Assembly (NCBI GenBank): GCA_023460155.1
Contig: JAEWRF010000089.1
Coordinates: 1-16,462 of the forward strand
DNA length: 16,462 bases
Direction of reading: 5' to 3'
From: Bacillota bacterium
GTDB taxonomy: Bacteria > Bacillota > Clostridia > Oscillospirales > Acutalibacteraceae
Shown: positions 1-6,430 of the stretch, piece after piece
How positions within the stretch are numbered: position 1 is the first letter of the stretch
Layout: the number at the start of each line of letters is the position of its first letter
Notes under the pieces: generated by a model
Told to the model about the DNA's origin: nothing
The model's input: only the letters and a program-made list of their open reading frames with translations
The model's database searches: none
Program-made: the position numbers and the translations under genes

Positions 1-272
1 AAAGCGAACTGCCTTGCGCCATCCTGAACCTTTTCCAGCGGTTTTGCAATCGTGTGCCTGGCATCAAAAACAAAAACAAAGGTAAACGCCAGGTTCACCA
101 GAACAATGACCGCCATAACGACTACGGAAAAAAACGCAGCGGCCGACTTTTCGGCCAGAAGTCCGTGAATCCCCACCGCGCATCCCGCAGTTCCCAACCA
201 GAACACAATTTCAAGGTACATCAACAGCTTATGTGATATTTTCATGTCTCGCAAAAAATGCATCCGTGACAT
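1..272 (-). CDS. Partial two-helix membrane protein with HAMP domain (5' part only)
   Basis: This gene runs off the left edge; 90 residues are visible, read on the minus strand from an ATG at 272 with AGAGG about 9 nt upstream. Residues about 15-35 and 45-70 are two hydrophobic helices joined by a very short loop (HGLLAEKSAAA). They are followed by a segment (ARHTIAKPLEKVQDGARQFA) with the look of a HAMP linker: basic residues, the xxPL turn and an amphipathic helix. The HAMP linker passes a signal from the membrane to a cytoplasmic output domain. Candidate outputs are a methyl-accepting chemotaxis signalling domain, a GGDEF domain or a histidine kinase; the output lies outside the window, so none can be chosen. 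The loop is too short to hold an extracellular sensor domain. Inner ATG codons (263, 245) are alternative starts. The gene is divergent from the S24 repressor. Confidence 0.7.
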   Translation of the reverse strand, partial: MSRMHFLRDMKISHKLLMYLEIVFWLGTAGCAVGIHGLLAEKSAAAFFSVVVMAVIVLVNLAFTFVFVFDARHTIAKPLEKVQDGARQFA

Positions 273-498
273 TTTTGTCCGCCTCTTTTATCTCTTTAAA
301 TTATTGTAACGCCTTCGACACGGCAGTTATAAATAGATAGGTAACACAAAAGAATTAGTCAAGTAATTACTTTCTTCTATCTGCTTTTCATTATATATTC
401 GGAAACTTAATATGTCAATGTAGACATCGGATTAATTGATTTTTTATTTACCTTTTGCAATATTATCTGTAGAATTGGTTGAAAGGGGCTTGTTTTTC
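273..498. promoter_or_regulatory. Divergent intergenic region between HAMP protein and S24 repressor
   Basis: This AT-rich spacer has no convincing ORF. For the plus-strand repressor, one candidate promoter is TTTTCA-17 bp-TAATAT ending at 413, whose -10 box overlaps the start of an imperfect dyad at 412-427. A second is TTTACC (447-452), 17 bp, TAGAAT (470-475). The second would place transcription almost at the ribosome site (481-488), so the first fits a normal leader better. These are by-eye matches only. Confidence 0.35.
412..427. promoter_or_regulatory. Candidate operator dyad upstream of the S24 repressor
   Basis: The 16-bp element has 5-bp inverted arms, ATGTC and GACAT, around a 6-bp centre, the size and form of sites bound by HTH-type CI/LexA-like dimers. 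It lies 72 bp before the repressor start and overlaps the end of a candidate -10 box, so binding could block transcription (autorepression). Only one copy was found; the assignment is inference. Confidence 0.3.
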
Positions 499-1110
499 AT
501 GAACCGAATTCGCTTATTAAGAATGCAGAATGCATTAAAGCAGGAAGAGCTTGCAAAAATCATTCATGTCAGTCAATCGTCCCTGTCCGGTTATGAAAAC
601 GAACGGTATGAGCCGGATAAAAAATCGCTTTTGCGGCTGGCCAACTACTTTGATGTTTCCGTCGATTATCTGCTTGGGCTGGATCTGCCCGCCATGCAGG
701 AGCCCTGCACGATCTCCAAAATTCCGCTCTACCGCTGCATCTGCGGGCACAGGCCGCTTCACGCCGCAGGGGAACTGCTTTGTTCGCAGGGAACGGATCT
801 CTGGTTTCAGGGGAAAAAAGGAGAGGAATTCTTCGGTCTGGAAGTGCACGACTGCAGCATGGAACCCCGGATTCTCGAGGGAGACATCGTCATCGTCCGC
901 AAGCAGCCGAATGCGAATAACGGCGACGTGGTAGTTCTTCAGATCGGTGAAAATTCCGCAATGATAAAGAAAATCGTCAAATACAGCGGCGGCATCACCC
1001 TGATCGGATACAACCCGAAATATCAGCCGGTTTCCTTTTCGGACGAGCAGATCGGCCGTCTGCCTGTCGCCATTCTCGGGCGCGTGGTGGAGCTCCGCGG
1101 CAAATGCTGA
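499..1110 (+). CDS. HTH + S24 peptidase repressor (LexA/CI-like, self-cleaving)
   Basis: This is a 203-residue transcription repressor. Residues about 4-58 form an XRE/CI-type helix-turn-helix (LRMQNALKQEELAKIIHVSQ, then SLSGYENERYEP). Residues about 74-200 form an S24 self-cleavage/dimerisation domain. The catalytic Ser is S120 in the DCSMEPRILEGD motif and the catalytic Lys is probably K157 in AMIKK. Their 37-residue spacing equals that of LexA. The expected scissile bond in the IPLYRCICGHRPL stretch is Cys82-Gly83, as in UmuD, rather than Ala-Gly. An upstream in-frame ATG at 436 exists, but the ATG at 499 has GAAAGGGG about 10 nt before it and starts the usual HTH N-terminus. By family knowledge, DNA damage/RecA may trigger cleavage. 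No phage genes are near, so it may be a chromosomal stress regulator; targets are unknown. Confidence 0.88.
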   Translation: MNRIRLLRMQNALKQEELAKIIHVSQSSLSGYENERYEPDKKSLLRLANYFDVSVDYLLGLDLPAMQEPCTISKIPLYRCICGHRPLHAAGELLCSQGTDLWFQGKKGEEFFGLEVHDCSMEPRILEGDIVIVRKQPNANNGDVVVLQIGENSAMIKKIVKYSGGITLIGYNPKYQPVSFSDEQIGRLPVAILGRVVELRGKC

Positions 1111-1144
1111 AAAAGAGCCGCTCTTTTCAGAACGACTCTTTTTC
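1109..1144. terminator. Probable bidirectional terminator between convergent genes
   Basis: Two overlapping stems are possible. One is AAAAGAG-CCG-CTCTTTT (1111-1127). The other is an outer 9-bp pairing of GAAAAAGAG (1109-1117) with CTCTTTTTC (1136-1144). On the minus strand the short hairpin runs into a T-run. The element overlaps the last codons of thpR and sits in the 16-bp gap behind the repressor, where termination from both sides would be expected. Confidence 0.5.
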
Positions 1145-1681
1145 AGTGCCGGTACTTTTCAGCATCTTCGCGGCCGTTTCCGTATAGATTCTTCCGCCTT
1201 CTCCCGGGCAGGAGCACATCAGGCTGATTTTCTCCACGTCCATTTCCTGAAACGGCACGGAAAGCCCGGCCTGCACGCCGCCGTAAAGAACGGCTCGGCG
1301 CACAAGCGTCAGGTGAGGCCGGAACTCGCGGCGCTCCACCGGAAAACCTTGCCGGACCAGCGCCGCATCCAGTTCCTCATGAAGCCGCAGCAGGGCGTCG
1401 GAACGTTCGATTCCCGCCCAGTAAATATCCCCGCCCTCCCGTCGGAAGCTCCCGATTCCGCCGATCCGAAGCCGGAAAGGCGAAACGGTTACCGCCTCCA
1501 TGGCATCGCGGACGGCATCCAGGCGCTGCGGGGCCGTTTCCCCGAGGAAAGCCAGAGTCAGATGAAGATTTTCGCGTGAGGTAAAGTTTCCGCTCTGAAA
1601 GCGGGGACGAAGGTTCCGTACGGCGGCGGCAAGCCCATCCCGGACTGGTTCGCTGAATAAAATTGCGATAAACAGCCGCAT
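1127..1681 (-). CDS. thpR: RNA 2',3'-cyclic phosphodiesterase (2H phosphoesterase, LigT family)
   Basis: The protein has 184 residues, the usual size for the family. The two HxTx catalytic motifs of 2H phosphoesterases are both present: HLTL at 40-43 (ENLHLTLAFLGE) and HLTL at 123-126 (FRPHLTLVRR). The N-terminus MRLFIAILFSEPV is also typical. Known members open 2',3'-cyclic phosphate ends of RNA and can join tRNA halves in vitro; the cellular role in bacteria is poorly settled. The frame is open up to 1885, but the ATG at 1681 has a strong GGGGGAGGA about 9 nt upstream and matches the family start, so the upstream 68 codons are not coding. It appears monocistronic, with its own promoter (1734-1762) and the terminator at its 3' end. 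Confidence 0.9.
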   Translation of the reverse strand: MRLFIAILFSEPVRDGLAAAVRNLRPRFQSGNFTSRENLHLTLAFLGETAPQRLDAVRDAMEAVTVSPFRLRIGGIGSFRREGGDIYWAGIERSDALLRLHEELDAALVRQGFPVERREFRPHLTLVRRAVLYGGVQAGLSVPFQEMDVEKISLMCSCPGEGGRIYTETAAKMLKSTGTEKESF

Positions 1682-1733
1682 CGGGCTGATTCCTCCCCCT
1701 GCTGAAAAGCTTTTTTCTTCTTTCGACGAGCAC

Positions 1734-1762
1734 ATTATAGCATGGGGTACACGACAAAACAA
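1734..1762 (-). promoter_or_regulatory. Sigma-A-type promoter for thpR
   Basis: On the minus strand TTGTTT (1757-1762), a 17-bp spacer and a perfect TATAAT (1734-1739) are seen. The -10 box is preceded by TGC, giving the extended TGn form. Transcription would begin near 1727, leaving a leader of about 45 nt before the ATG at 1681. Confidence 0.6.
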
Positions 1763-1779
1763 CCGAGAAAAAGTGCAAA

Positions 1780-1807
1780 ACAGGCCGACGATAAATCGCC
1801 GGCCTGT
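1780..1807 (-). terminator. Strong intrinsic terminator behind the GNAT gene
   Basis: The arms ACAGGCCG (1780-1787) and CGGCCTGT (1800-1807) pair perfectly, and an inner CGAT/ATCG pair extends the stem. On the minus strand the hairpin is followed by TTTTGCACTTTTT. No T-run follows on the plus strand, so it serves the minus-strand aspA-ORF-GNAT unit. Confidence 0.75.
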
Positions 1808-1881
1808 TCCGCTTATCAGAAGGTAAATAAACCTTGTTAGCTCATTTATTAAGGAAGGGTTTTGGGGGCAGCCGATCGAAT

Positions 1882-2382
1882 TCAATCGATTCCGACGGTT
1901 TTGCTCCTGCGTTCCATTAAAACCACATCATGCCAGACCCCATTGCTCATTTTAGCAACTTTTTCTTTGATGCCGATTTCCCGAAACCCGCATTTTTTAT
2001 GCGTCGCAATGCTTGCCGCGTTTTCCCGGATAATCGCGCAGTACAGGGACCAGATCCCGTTTTCCTCAGAGCAGGAAACCACACGCCGCAAAAGCTCGGT
2101 TCCGATTCCCTGGCCCTGAAAGTTTGTTCCGATATAAATGCTGACTTCGACAACCCCCCGGTAGCAGTCTCTGCCGGAGGTAGGGCTCAGCGCCACCCAG
2201 CCCAGCACGCCCTTTTCCGAGCGCGCAACAAACCTGCAGACGCCGAGGTGCCCTTTATTCCAATCCTCCCAGGAGGGCGCACCCGCCTGAAAGGTCGCTG
2301 TGCCCGTTTTGATGCCCTCGAGGTAAATATTCTTTACCTGTTCCCAATCGGAAGGCTGCATTTCCTCGATTGTGTATTTCAA
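1882..2382 (-). CDS. GNAT-family N-acetyltransferase (Pat/YncA-like)
   Basis: This 166-residue single-domain GNAT enzyme transfers an acetyl group from acetyl-CoA to an amine. The acetyl-CoA pyrophosphate loop is visible as QGQGIG at 89-94 after the beta-strand VEVSIYIG. The C-terminal motif ENAASIATHKKCGF (120-133) and the GWVALSP strand are those of the phosphinothricin/L-amino-acid N-acyltransferase subgroup. The true substrate cannot be told from sequence; amino acids or amino-acid-like toxins are the usual ones. The start is a TTG at 2382: the next upstream ATG (2392) is out of frame, the family begins at this residue, and AAGGGG lies about 11 nt before it. It follows the 59-residue ORF by 34 bp in the aspA unit and is closed by the terminator at 1780-1807. 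Confidence 0.87.
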   Translation of the reverse strand: MKYTIEEMQPSDWEQVKNIYLEGIKTGTATFQAGAPSWEDWNKGHLGVCRFVARSEKGVLGWVALSPTSGRDCYRGVVEVSIYIGTNFQGQGIGTELLRRVVSCSEENGIWSLYCAIIRENAASIATHKKCGFREIGIKEKVAKMSNGVWHDVVLMERRSKTVGID

Positions 2383-2416
2383 CTGCGCTCATTCCCCTTA
2401 CACGCCGGATGCGAAG

Positions 2417-2596
2417 TCACCGGTCCTTGCCGGTATCTCTGCTTTCCGGAAGGTAACGGTCAAGTCTGCTGACCTTTTCCCGTCCGTACTCTTTTTTGCA
2501 ATGCGGTACGGCGCGGTCCCTGCGGTCAGGCCACTGATTGACGCGGTCTTCCCCCAAAAAAACAACTTCGTTTCCAACAAAATTACGATTTTCCAC
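2417..2596 (-). CDS. Small unrecognised ORF (59 aa) directly downstream of aspA
   Basis: A GTG-initiated frame encodes 59 residues beginning VENRNFVGNEVVFLGEDRVN and ending SRDTGKDR. I do not recognise a family. It is charged (many Arg, Asp, Glu, Lys), has no membrane helix or signal peptide, and has one Cys. The case for translation is its site: AAGGAGG lies about 7 nt before the GTG, and the GTG is only 12 bp past the aspA stop, ideal for translational coupling. An overlapping frame (2398-2580, starting MLETKLFF) lacks a comparable ribosome site. The alternatives are a spacer with a fortuitous SD or a decayed gene; protein-level conservation is untested. Confidence 0.5.
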   Translation of the reverse strand: MENRNFVGNEVVFLGEDRVNQWPDRRDRAVPHCKKEYGREKVSRLDRYLPESRDTGKDR

Positions 2597-2608
2597 AGCG
2601 CTGCCTCC

Positions 2609-4030
2609 TTAAACGGACATCCGGTCGATGTTGATGGTTTTCGTACTGGAAATACCCGTCATGGCTGCCGGGTCGAGAACCGTGCGGAGCTGATCTTCGT
2701 TCAGAATGCCCTTGCTCACGATCAGGCGGGAAACCGGAACCCCGGTGTGAAGGGATTCCTTCGCGATTTCTGCGGATTTTACATAGCCGATATAGGGGCA
2801 GAGCGCGGTGACAATACCAACGCTTTCCTCCAGATGTTTTTTGCACATGTCACGGTTCGCGGTGATGCCCGTAACACAGTGATCCACCAGTGTTTTAACG
2901 GCACCTTCGAGACTTGTGAGGGACTCGAACAGATTGTAGAACAGAACCGGCTCGAATGCGTTAAGCTCCATCTGCCCTGCCTCGGCCGCGAGCGTAGCGG
3001 TGCAGTCGTTCCCGATGATATTGAACGCCACCTGAGAAACGACCTCAGGAATCACCGGATTGACTTTCCCCGGCATAATGGAGGAGCCGTTCGCCATCGG
3101 GGGCAGGTTGATTTCCATAATGCCCGTGCGGGGCCCGCTTGAAAGCAGGCGAAGATCGTTCGCCATTTTGGAAAGATCAACCGCGCAGGTTTTCAGAGCT
3201 CCGGATACCGCAACGAACCCGTCGAGATTCTGTGTGGCGTCGATCAGATCGTCGGCCTGCGCCAGTTTCTCGCCGCAGACCTTCTGCAGGTTGGCGGTAA
3301 TATTATATAAATAGGAAGGGTTTGCGTTGATTGCTGTGCCGATGGCGGTGCCGCCCATATTGATGCTTCTCATTTCGTCCTGCACCTTGGTAAGGCGCCG
3401 GATGTCCCGGCGGATCACGGAAGCATACGCGGCGAATTCCTGCCCGAGGCGAACCGGAACCGCATCCTGGAGCTGTGTGCGGCCCATCTTCAGAACATCG
3501 TCAAACTCATCGGCCTTTTTATCCAGAGCGGAAGCGAGCCGTTCCAGCTGAGTCAGCACCGCGGGCATCAGCTTCAGAACCGTCAGCTTACCGGCCGTAG
3601 GGAAAACGTCGTTGGTGGACTGGGACATATTCACGTGGTCGTTCGGGTGAACAACCTTATAGTCGCCCTTTTCGCCGCCGAGCAGCTCAATCGCGCGGTT
3701 CGCGATCACCTCGTTGGCGTTCATGTTTGCGGAGGTTCCCGCGCCCCCCTGAATGGGGTCCACAATAAACTGACTGTGAAGGCGGCCCCCGATTACTTCG
3801 TCGGATGCCCGGATAATCGCGTTGGCGATATTTGCTTCCAGATTGCCTGCGTTCCGGTTGGTGATGGCCGCAGCCTTTTTGATCTCCGCAAGGGACGCAA
3901 TAAAGGCAGGTTCCATCCGCCTGCCCGTAATATGATAATTATTCCGCGCGCGCAGCGCTTGTACTCCGTAATACGCGTTTGCAGGAACATGCATGCTTCC
4001 GATCGAGTCCGATTCAAGTCTCATTTTCAT
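2609..4030 (-). CDS. aspA: Aspartate ammonia-lyase (aspartase)
   Basis: This enzyme of the fumarase/aspartase superfamily converts L-aspartate reversibly to fumarate and ammonium in the cytoplasm, as a homotetramer in known members. Read from the ATG it has 473 residues, the normal length. Visible signatures include DPIQGGAGTSANMNANE (about 91-107), HVNMSQSTNDVFPTA (about 132-146), GRTQLQDAVPVRLGQEF (about 183-199) and the mobile catalytic-serine loop GSSIMPGKVNP (315-325). The Gln in GRTQLQDA, where fumarases have His, matches E. coli aspartase and favours aspartase over class II fumarase. Possible starts are GTG 4039, ATG 4030 and ATG 4024; ATG 4030 is chosen for its GGGG about 8 nt upstream. 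It heads a unit with a small ORF and a GNAT gene and is divergent from an Lrp/AsnC regulator, a natural candidate for its amino-acid-responsive control. Confidence 0.93.
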   Translation of the reverse strand: MKMRLESDSIGSMHVPANAYYGVQALRARNNYHITGRRMEPAFIASLAEIKKAAAITNRNAGNLEANIANAIIRASDEVIGGRLHSQFIVDPIQGGAGTSANMNANEVIANRAIELLGGEKGDYKVVHPNDHVNMSQSTNDVFPTAGKLTVLKLMPAVLTQLERLASALDKKADEFDDVLKMGRTQLQDAVPVRLGQEFAAYASVIRRDIRRLTKVQDEMRSINMGGTAIGTAINANPSYLYNITANLQKVCGEKLAQADDLIDATQNLDGFVAVSGALKTCAVDLSKMANDLRLLSSGPRTGIMEINLPPMANGSSIMPGKVNPVIPEVVSQVAFNIIGNDCTATLAAEAGQMELNAFEPVLFYNLFESLTSLEGAVKTLVDHCVTGITANRDMCKKHLEESVGIVTALCPYIGYVKSAEIAKESLHTGVPVSRLIVSKGILNEDQLRTVLDPAAMTGISSTKTINIDRMSV

Positions 4031-4083
4031 GACTGGCACCCCATTCCGTAATCATCCGTTACTTGCTTCTCAGCACGGCAGTT

Positions 4084-4112
4084 ACTCTAACATAAACCCG
4101 GAACGGCGTAAA
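4084..4112 (-). promoter_or_regulatory. Candidate aspA promoter
   Basis: On the minus strand TTTACG (4107-4112), 17 bp, and TAGAGT (4084-4089) with a TGn extension are seen. Transcription would start near 4077, giving a leader of about 47 nt. The boxes are imperfect, which would fit an activated promoter. Confidence 0.4.
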
Positions 4113-4248
4113 TAGTTTTTCCCGCGTTCGATCAATAATTTTTATTTCAAGGTACTTATCTTAAACAATCAAAGTTATTGCTCCCAATACTTTATTTTCA
4201 AAGGTATCGGAAAATTTGGGCCAATTAAACTTTTTTTAAGAAAACCTA

Positions 4249-4277
4249 TTGAAAAATTGCAGAAACCAATTTATAAT
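4249..4277 (+). promoter_or_regulatory. Sigma-A-type promoter for the Lrp/AsnC gene
   Basis: TTGAAA (4249-4254), a 17-bp spacer and a perfect TATAAT (4272-4277) are seen. Transcription would start near 4284, giving a leader of about 105 nt that contains the hairpin at 4291-4327. Confidence 0.65.
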
Positions 4278-4290
4278 TAAATTAAATGCA

Positions 4291-4327
4291 AAGGGGCATA
4301 CCGTACGGATAAGTCGGTATGTCCCTT
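4291..4327 (+). promoter_or_regulatory. Leader hairpin upstream of the Lrp/AsnC gene (possible attenuator)
   Basis: AAGGGGCATACCG (4291-4303) pairs with CGGTATGTCCCTT (4315-4327) over 13 bp, with one G-U pair and an 11-nt loop that ends a CCGTACGG palindrome begun in the stem. It begins within a few bases of the predicted transcript start and is followed by a T-rich but broken stretch (ATTCATATTTTGTTTT). It could be an early terminator/attenuator, an mRNA-stabilising 5' stem, or DNA symmetry for a protein site. Confidence 0.5.
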
Positions 4328-4388
4328 ATTCATATTTTGTTTTATATGGTTCGTACGGAAAAAAGGAAATCTTACGAGGTGATTCTTT

Positions 4389-4838
4389 GTGGACAAAATT
4401 GACGCTACGCTGATCTCGGCATTGCAGGAAAACGCCAGAATCCCGATTAAAACACTCACAAAAAAGGTGTTTCTGTCTTCCCCGGCTATTTCCGCCCGAA
4501 TTGAAAAACTGGAAAAGCAGGGGCTGATCAGCGGTTATCACGCCATGGTAAACCAATACAAGCTTGGTTACCATATCAAGGCATTCATTAACCTCGAATT
4601 GCCTCCCAACCAGAAACCGGATTTTTACCCGTTCATCCGGGCATGTCCCAACGTTGTGGAATGCAACTGCGTCACCGGGAATTATTCCATGCTGATTAAG
4701 GTCATCTACCACAGCACGATGGAGCTGGATGAGTTTATCGGTCAGCTCCAGAAGTTCGGCCCCACGCAGACGCAGATTGTTTTCTCCACGCCGGTGGAGC
4801 CGCGCGGGGTAAAGGTGCTGGAGTCCGATAATTTCTGA
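4389..4838 (+). CDS. Lrp/AsnC-family transcription regulator
   Basis: The protein has 149 residues, the usual length. Residues 1-50 form the AsnC-type winged HTH (DKIDATLISALQENARIPIK, then LSSPAISARIEKLEKQGLISGY). Residues about 62-140 form the RAM effector/oligomerisation domain, including HIKAFINLEL, VVECNCVTGNYSMLIKV and the TQTQIVFSTPVEPRG tail. Members bind amino acids and activate or repress amino-acid metabolism genes as octamers. The start is GTG at 4389, supported by GAGGTGAT about 7 nt upstream; no ATG in frame is nearby. Its divergent placement from aspA suggests control of aspartate breakdown as well as autoregulation, which is inference. The gene ends 11 bp from the convergent ubiB-like stop, with no clear terminator between. 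Confidence 0.9.
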   Translation: MDKIDATLISALQENARIPIKTLTKKVFLSSPAISARIEKLEKQGLISGYHAMVNQYKLGYHIKAFINLELPPNQKPDFYPFIRACPNVVECNCVTGNYSMLIKVIYHSTMELDEFIGQLQKFGPTQTQIVFSTPVEPRGVKVLESDNF

Positions 4839-4849
4839 CCGAAGAACCC

Positions 4850-6430
4850 TTAACGGCCGGAAAAGATAAGGTGCAGAAGCACAGCCCCGAGCGTGAAGGA
4901 AAGCAGAAGCCCGAAAGCGCCGAGCATGGGAATGCCGAACGAGCTTTTCGGCAGATCGGAGGCGCAGAGAACCGCCGAGCCGATTAAGAGCGCGCCTTCC
5001 ACGAGCCCGAGCGCCACAATGCCGGCCATGCGCCGGAAGGCGGTCATCTGCTGCCCGGAAACCGTCAGCTCCGCATTCACTTTCAGCTGACCCCGGGCCC
5101 CCATTTTCAGCAGCTCAGAAAGCTGCACGGGAATATCCGGGACCCGGCGGAGAGAACGCACCAGCGCGGCGCCAAGCTTTTGCGCTTCCTGTCCGGCGTC
5201 GAACTGCTCCAGAAAGCTGCCGGAGAGATGGTGCACCATAACCTGCATCACGCTGATCTCCGGACTGACCGCCCGAATGACCCCCTGAAGCGTAACCAGA
5301 CCTCTGCCGAGCATGGAAAAGCCCGGCGGCATCACAAGGCCGTTCCGGTTGGCCATGCCGATGACGTCGTCACGCATCGCCATCAGGTCCATGCTGCCGA
5401 CCTCAAGTGCTTCATATCGGGTCAGGAGGTCATCCGCATCGGCGGCAAGCTGCGTACGGCTGACCGACCCGGAATGCCCAAAATAGGAGATCATCAAATC
5501 CACAAGCCCGTTGATATCCCTGTCGGCTGCAGCGCTTACGCAGCCGCGCAGGGTTTTTTTGTCGCGCTCGGAAAGGCGCCCCATCATGCCGAGGTCCAGC
5601 CAGACGATTTTCCCTTTCCGGATGCGGATGTTTCCGGGATGAGGATCCGCGTGAAAAAAGCCGTCCCCGATGATCTGCTTCATGTAGTTTTCGGCCAGCT
5701 TTGAGCCGATCTCCCGCAGGTCGTAGCCGCTTTTCAAGAGTGCATCCGTGTCGTCTACGCGGATGCCGTCCATATACTCCATCACCAGCACGGCGGAGGT
5801 CGACAGTTCTCGGAACACTTTCGGGCTTTCCACATAACGGATTCCTTCGTTCAGCCTGCGGAATTCCTCCGCCTGATCGGCTTCCAGGCGGAAATCCATC
5901 TCCCGCTTCGCCGCTTCCCAAAGCTCCCCGATTACCTGATTGAAATCGACGGCCTTCCCGGTCTTCCCCGCGATGCGGAGAATTCCGGACGCCCTGCGCA
6001 GCAGAACCACATCCCGCGCCATCTTCCCGCGGATGCCCGGTCTGCGGATTTTCACCACAACCCGTTCCCCCGTGAAAAGCTCCGCGTAATGGACCTGGGC
6101 GATGGAAGCGGAACCGAGCGGTTCCGGGTCGAACCGGGAAAAGACCTCCCGCAGAGGAGTGCCGTATTCCTTTTCCACTTCGGCGGCCGCTTCCGCGCCG
6201 GACATCGGGCCGACATTCTCGCGCAGCTTTTCAAGCTCTTCGCAGTATTCCTGCGGGAGCATATCCGGTCTCATGGAAAGAATCTGCCCGAATTTGACAA
6301 ATGTCGGGCCGAGTTCCTCACAGATCAGGCGCAGTTTCTGAGGCGTCATCCCCCGCGTAACCCGGTGCTTCCGGAGAATGCCGAGGATTTCTCTCAAACG
6401 GTGCTCGCGGGCGGACGGTTCATTCGGCAT
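4850..6430 (-). CDS. ABC1/UbiB/AarF-family atypical protein kinase-like membrane protein
   Basis: A 526-residue member of the ADCK/UbiB family. The family marks are in order: the KxGQ motif FVKFGQILSMRPDMLP (44-59), the Ala-rich loop ASIAQVH (108-114) that replaces the kinase glycine loop, the Lys strand VVVKIRRPG (K127), KREMDFRLEA (175-184), the catalytic HADPHPGN (260-267) and the metal-binding LDLG (278-281). Two C-terminal membrane helices (about 468-490 and 499-523) anchor it. In bacteria and mitochondria such proteins support quinone (ubiquinone) biosynthesis or lipid handling through ATPase activity. A ubiquinone role is unlikely in a fermentative clostridium, so its job here is unknown. 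Its ATG lies inside the end of the phasin-like gene (11-nt overlap), implying translational coupling. Confidence 0.9.
   Translation of the reverse strand: MPNEPSAREHRLREILGILRKHRVTRGMTPQKLRLICEELGPTFVKFGQILSMRPDMLPQEYCEELEKLRENVGPMSGAEAAAEVEKEYGTPLREVFSRFDPEPLGSASIAQVHYAELFTGERVVVKIRRPGIRGKMARDVVLLRRASGILRIAGKTGKAVDFNQVIGELWEAAKREMDFRLEADQAEEFRRLNEGIRYVESPKVFRELSTSAVLVMEYMDGIRVDDTDALLKSGYDLREIGSKLAENYMKQIIGDGFFHADPHPGNIRIRKGKIVWLDLGMMGRLSERDKKTLRGCVSAAADRDINGLVDLMISYFGHSGSVSRTQLAADADDLLTRYEALEVGSMDLMAMRDDVIGMANRNGLVMPPGFSMLGRGLVTLQGVIRAVSPEISVMQVMVHHLSGSFLEQFDAGQEAQKLGAALVRSLRRVPDIPVQLSELLKMGARGQLKVNAELTVSGQQMTAFRRMAGIVALGLVEGALLIGSAVLCASDLPKSSFGIPMLGAFGLLLSFTLGAVLLHLIFSGR

Larger units (their letters stand above)
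4031..4388. promoter_or_regulatory. aspA / lrp divergent control region
   Basis: About 358 bp without a gene. It holds a candidate minus promoter for aspA (4084-4112), a good plus promoter for the Lrp gene (4249-4277), a leader hairpin (4291-4327) and two CGTACGGA boxes 50 bp apart (4302-4309, 4352-4359). A related TACGGAA is present on the minus strand at 4044-4050, just before aspA. The middle (about 4113-4248) is AT-rich with runs of A and T, suiting Lrp-type DNA wrapping, but I see no defined site there. Confidence 0.5.

Noticed and set aside
499..1110. Prophage remnant around the CI-like repressor
   Set aside because: No integrase, cro, replication or structural phage genes, and no attachment repeats, are visible; neighbours are housekeeping-type genes.
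1682..1885. N-terminal extension of thpR to position 1885
   Set aside because: The extension runs through a clear terminator hairpin (1780-1807) and a promoter (1734-1762), and the ATG at 1681 has a strong ribosome site and the family's usual start.
2398..2580. 60-residue minus-strand frame behind aspA (MLETKLFF start)
   Set aside because: It overlaps the GTG frame at 2417-2596, which has the better ribosome site and position; this frame has no SD.
2372..3142. 256-residue plus-strand frame opposite aspA
   Set aside because: It is antisense to the conserved aspA reading frame and its protein has no recognisable features; a mirror of codon bias in the real gene.
4326..4712. 128-residue minus-strand frame opposite the Lrp gene
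   Set aside because: Antisense to a clear Lrp/AsnC protein and extends into its leader; no independent support.
4839..4849. Terminator between the convergent Lrp and UbiB-like genes
   Set aside because: The gap is 11 bp and no stem-loop with a T-run was found there or in the nearby coding ends.
5180..5704. 174-residue plus-strand frame opposite the UbiB-like gene
   Set aside because: Antisense shadow of a gene with all family motifs; no ribosome site or family match.
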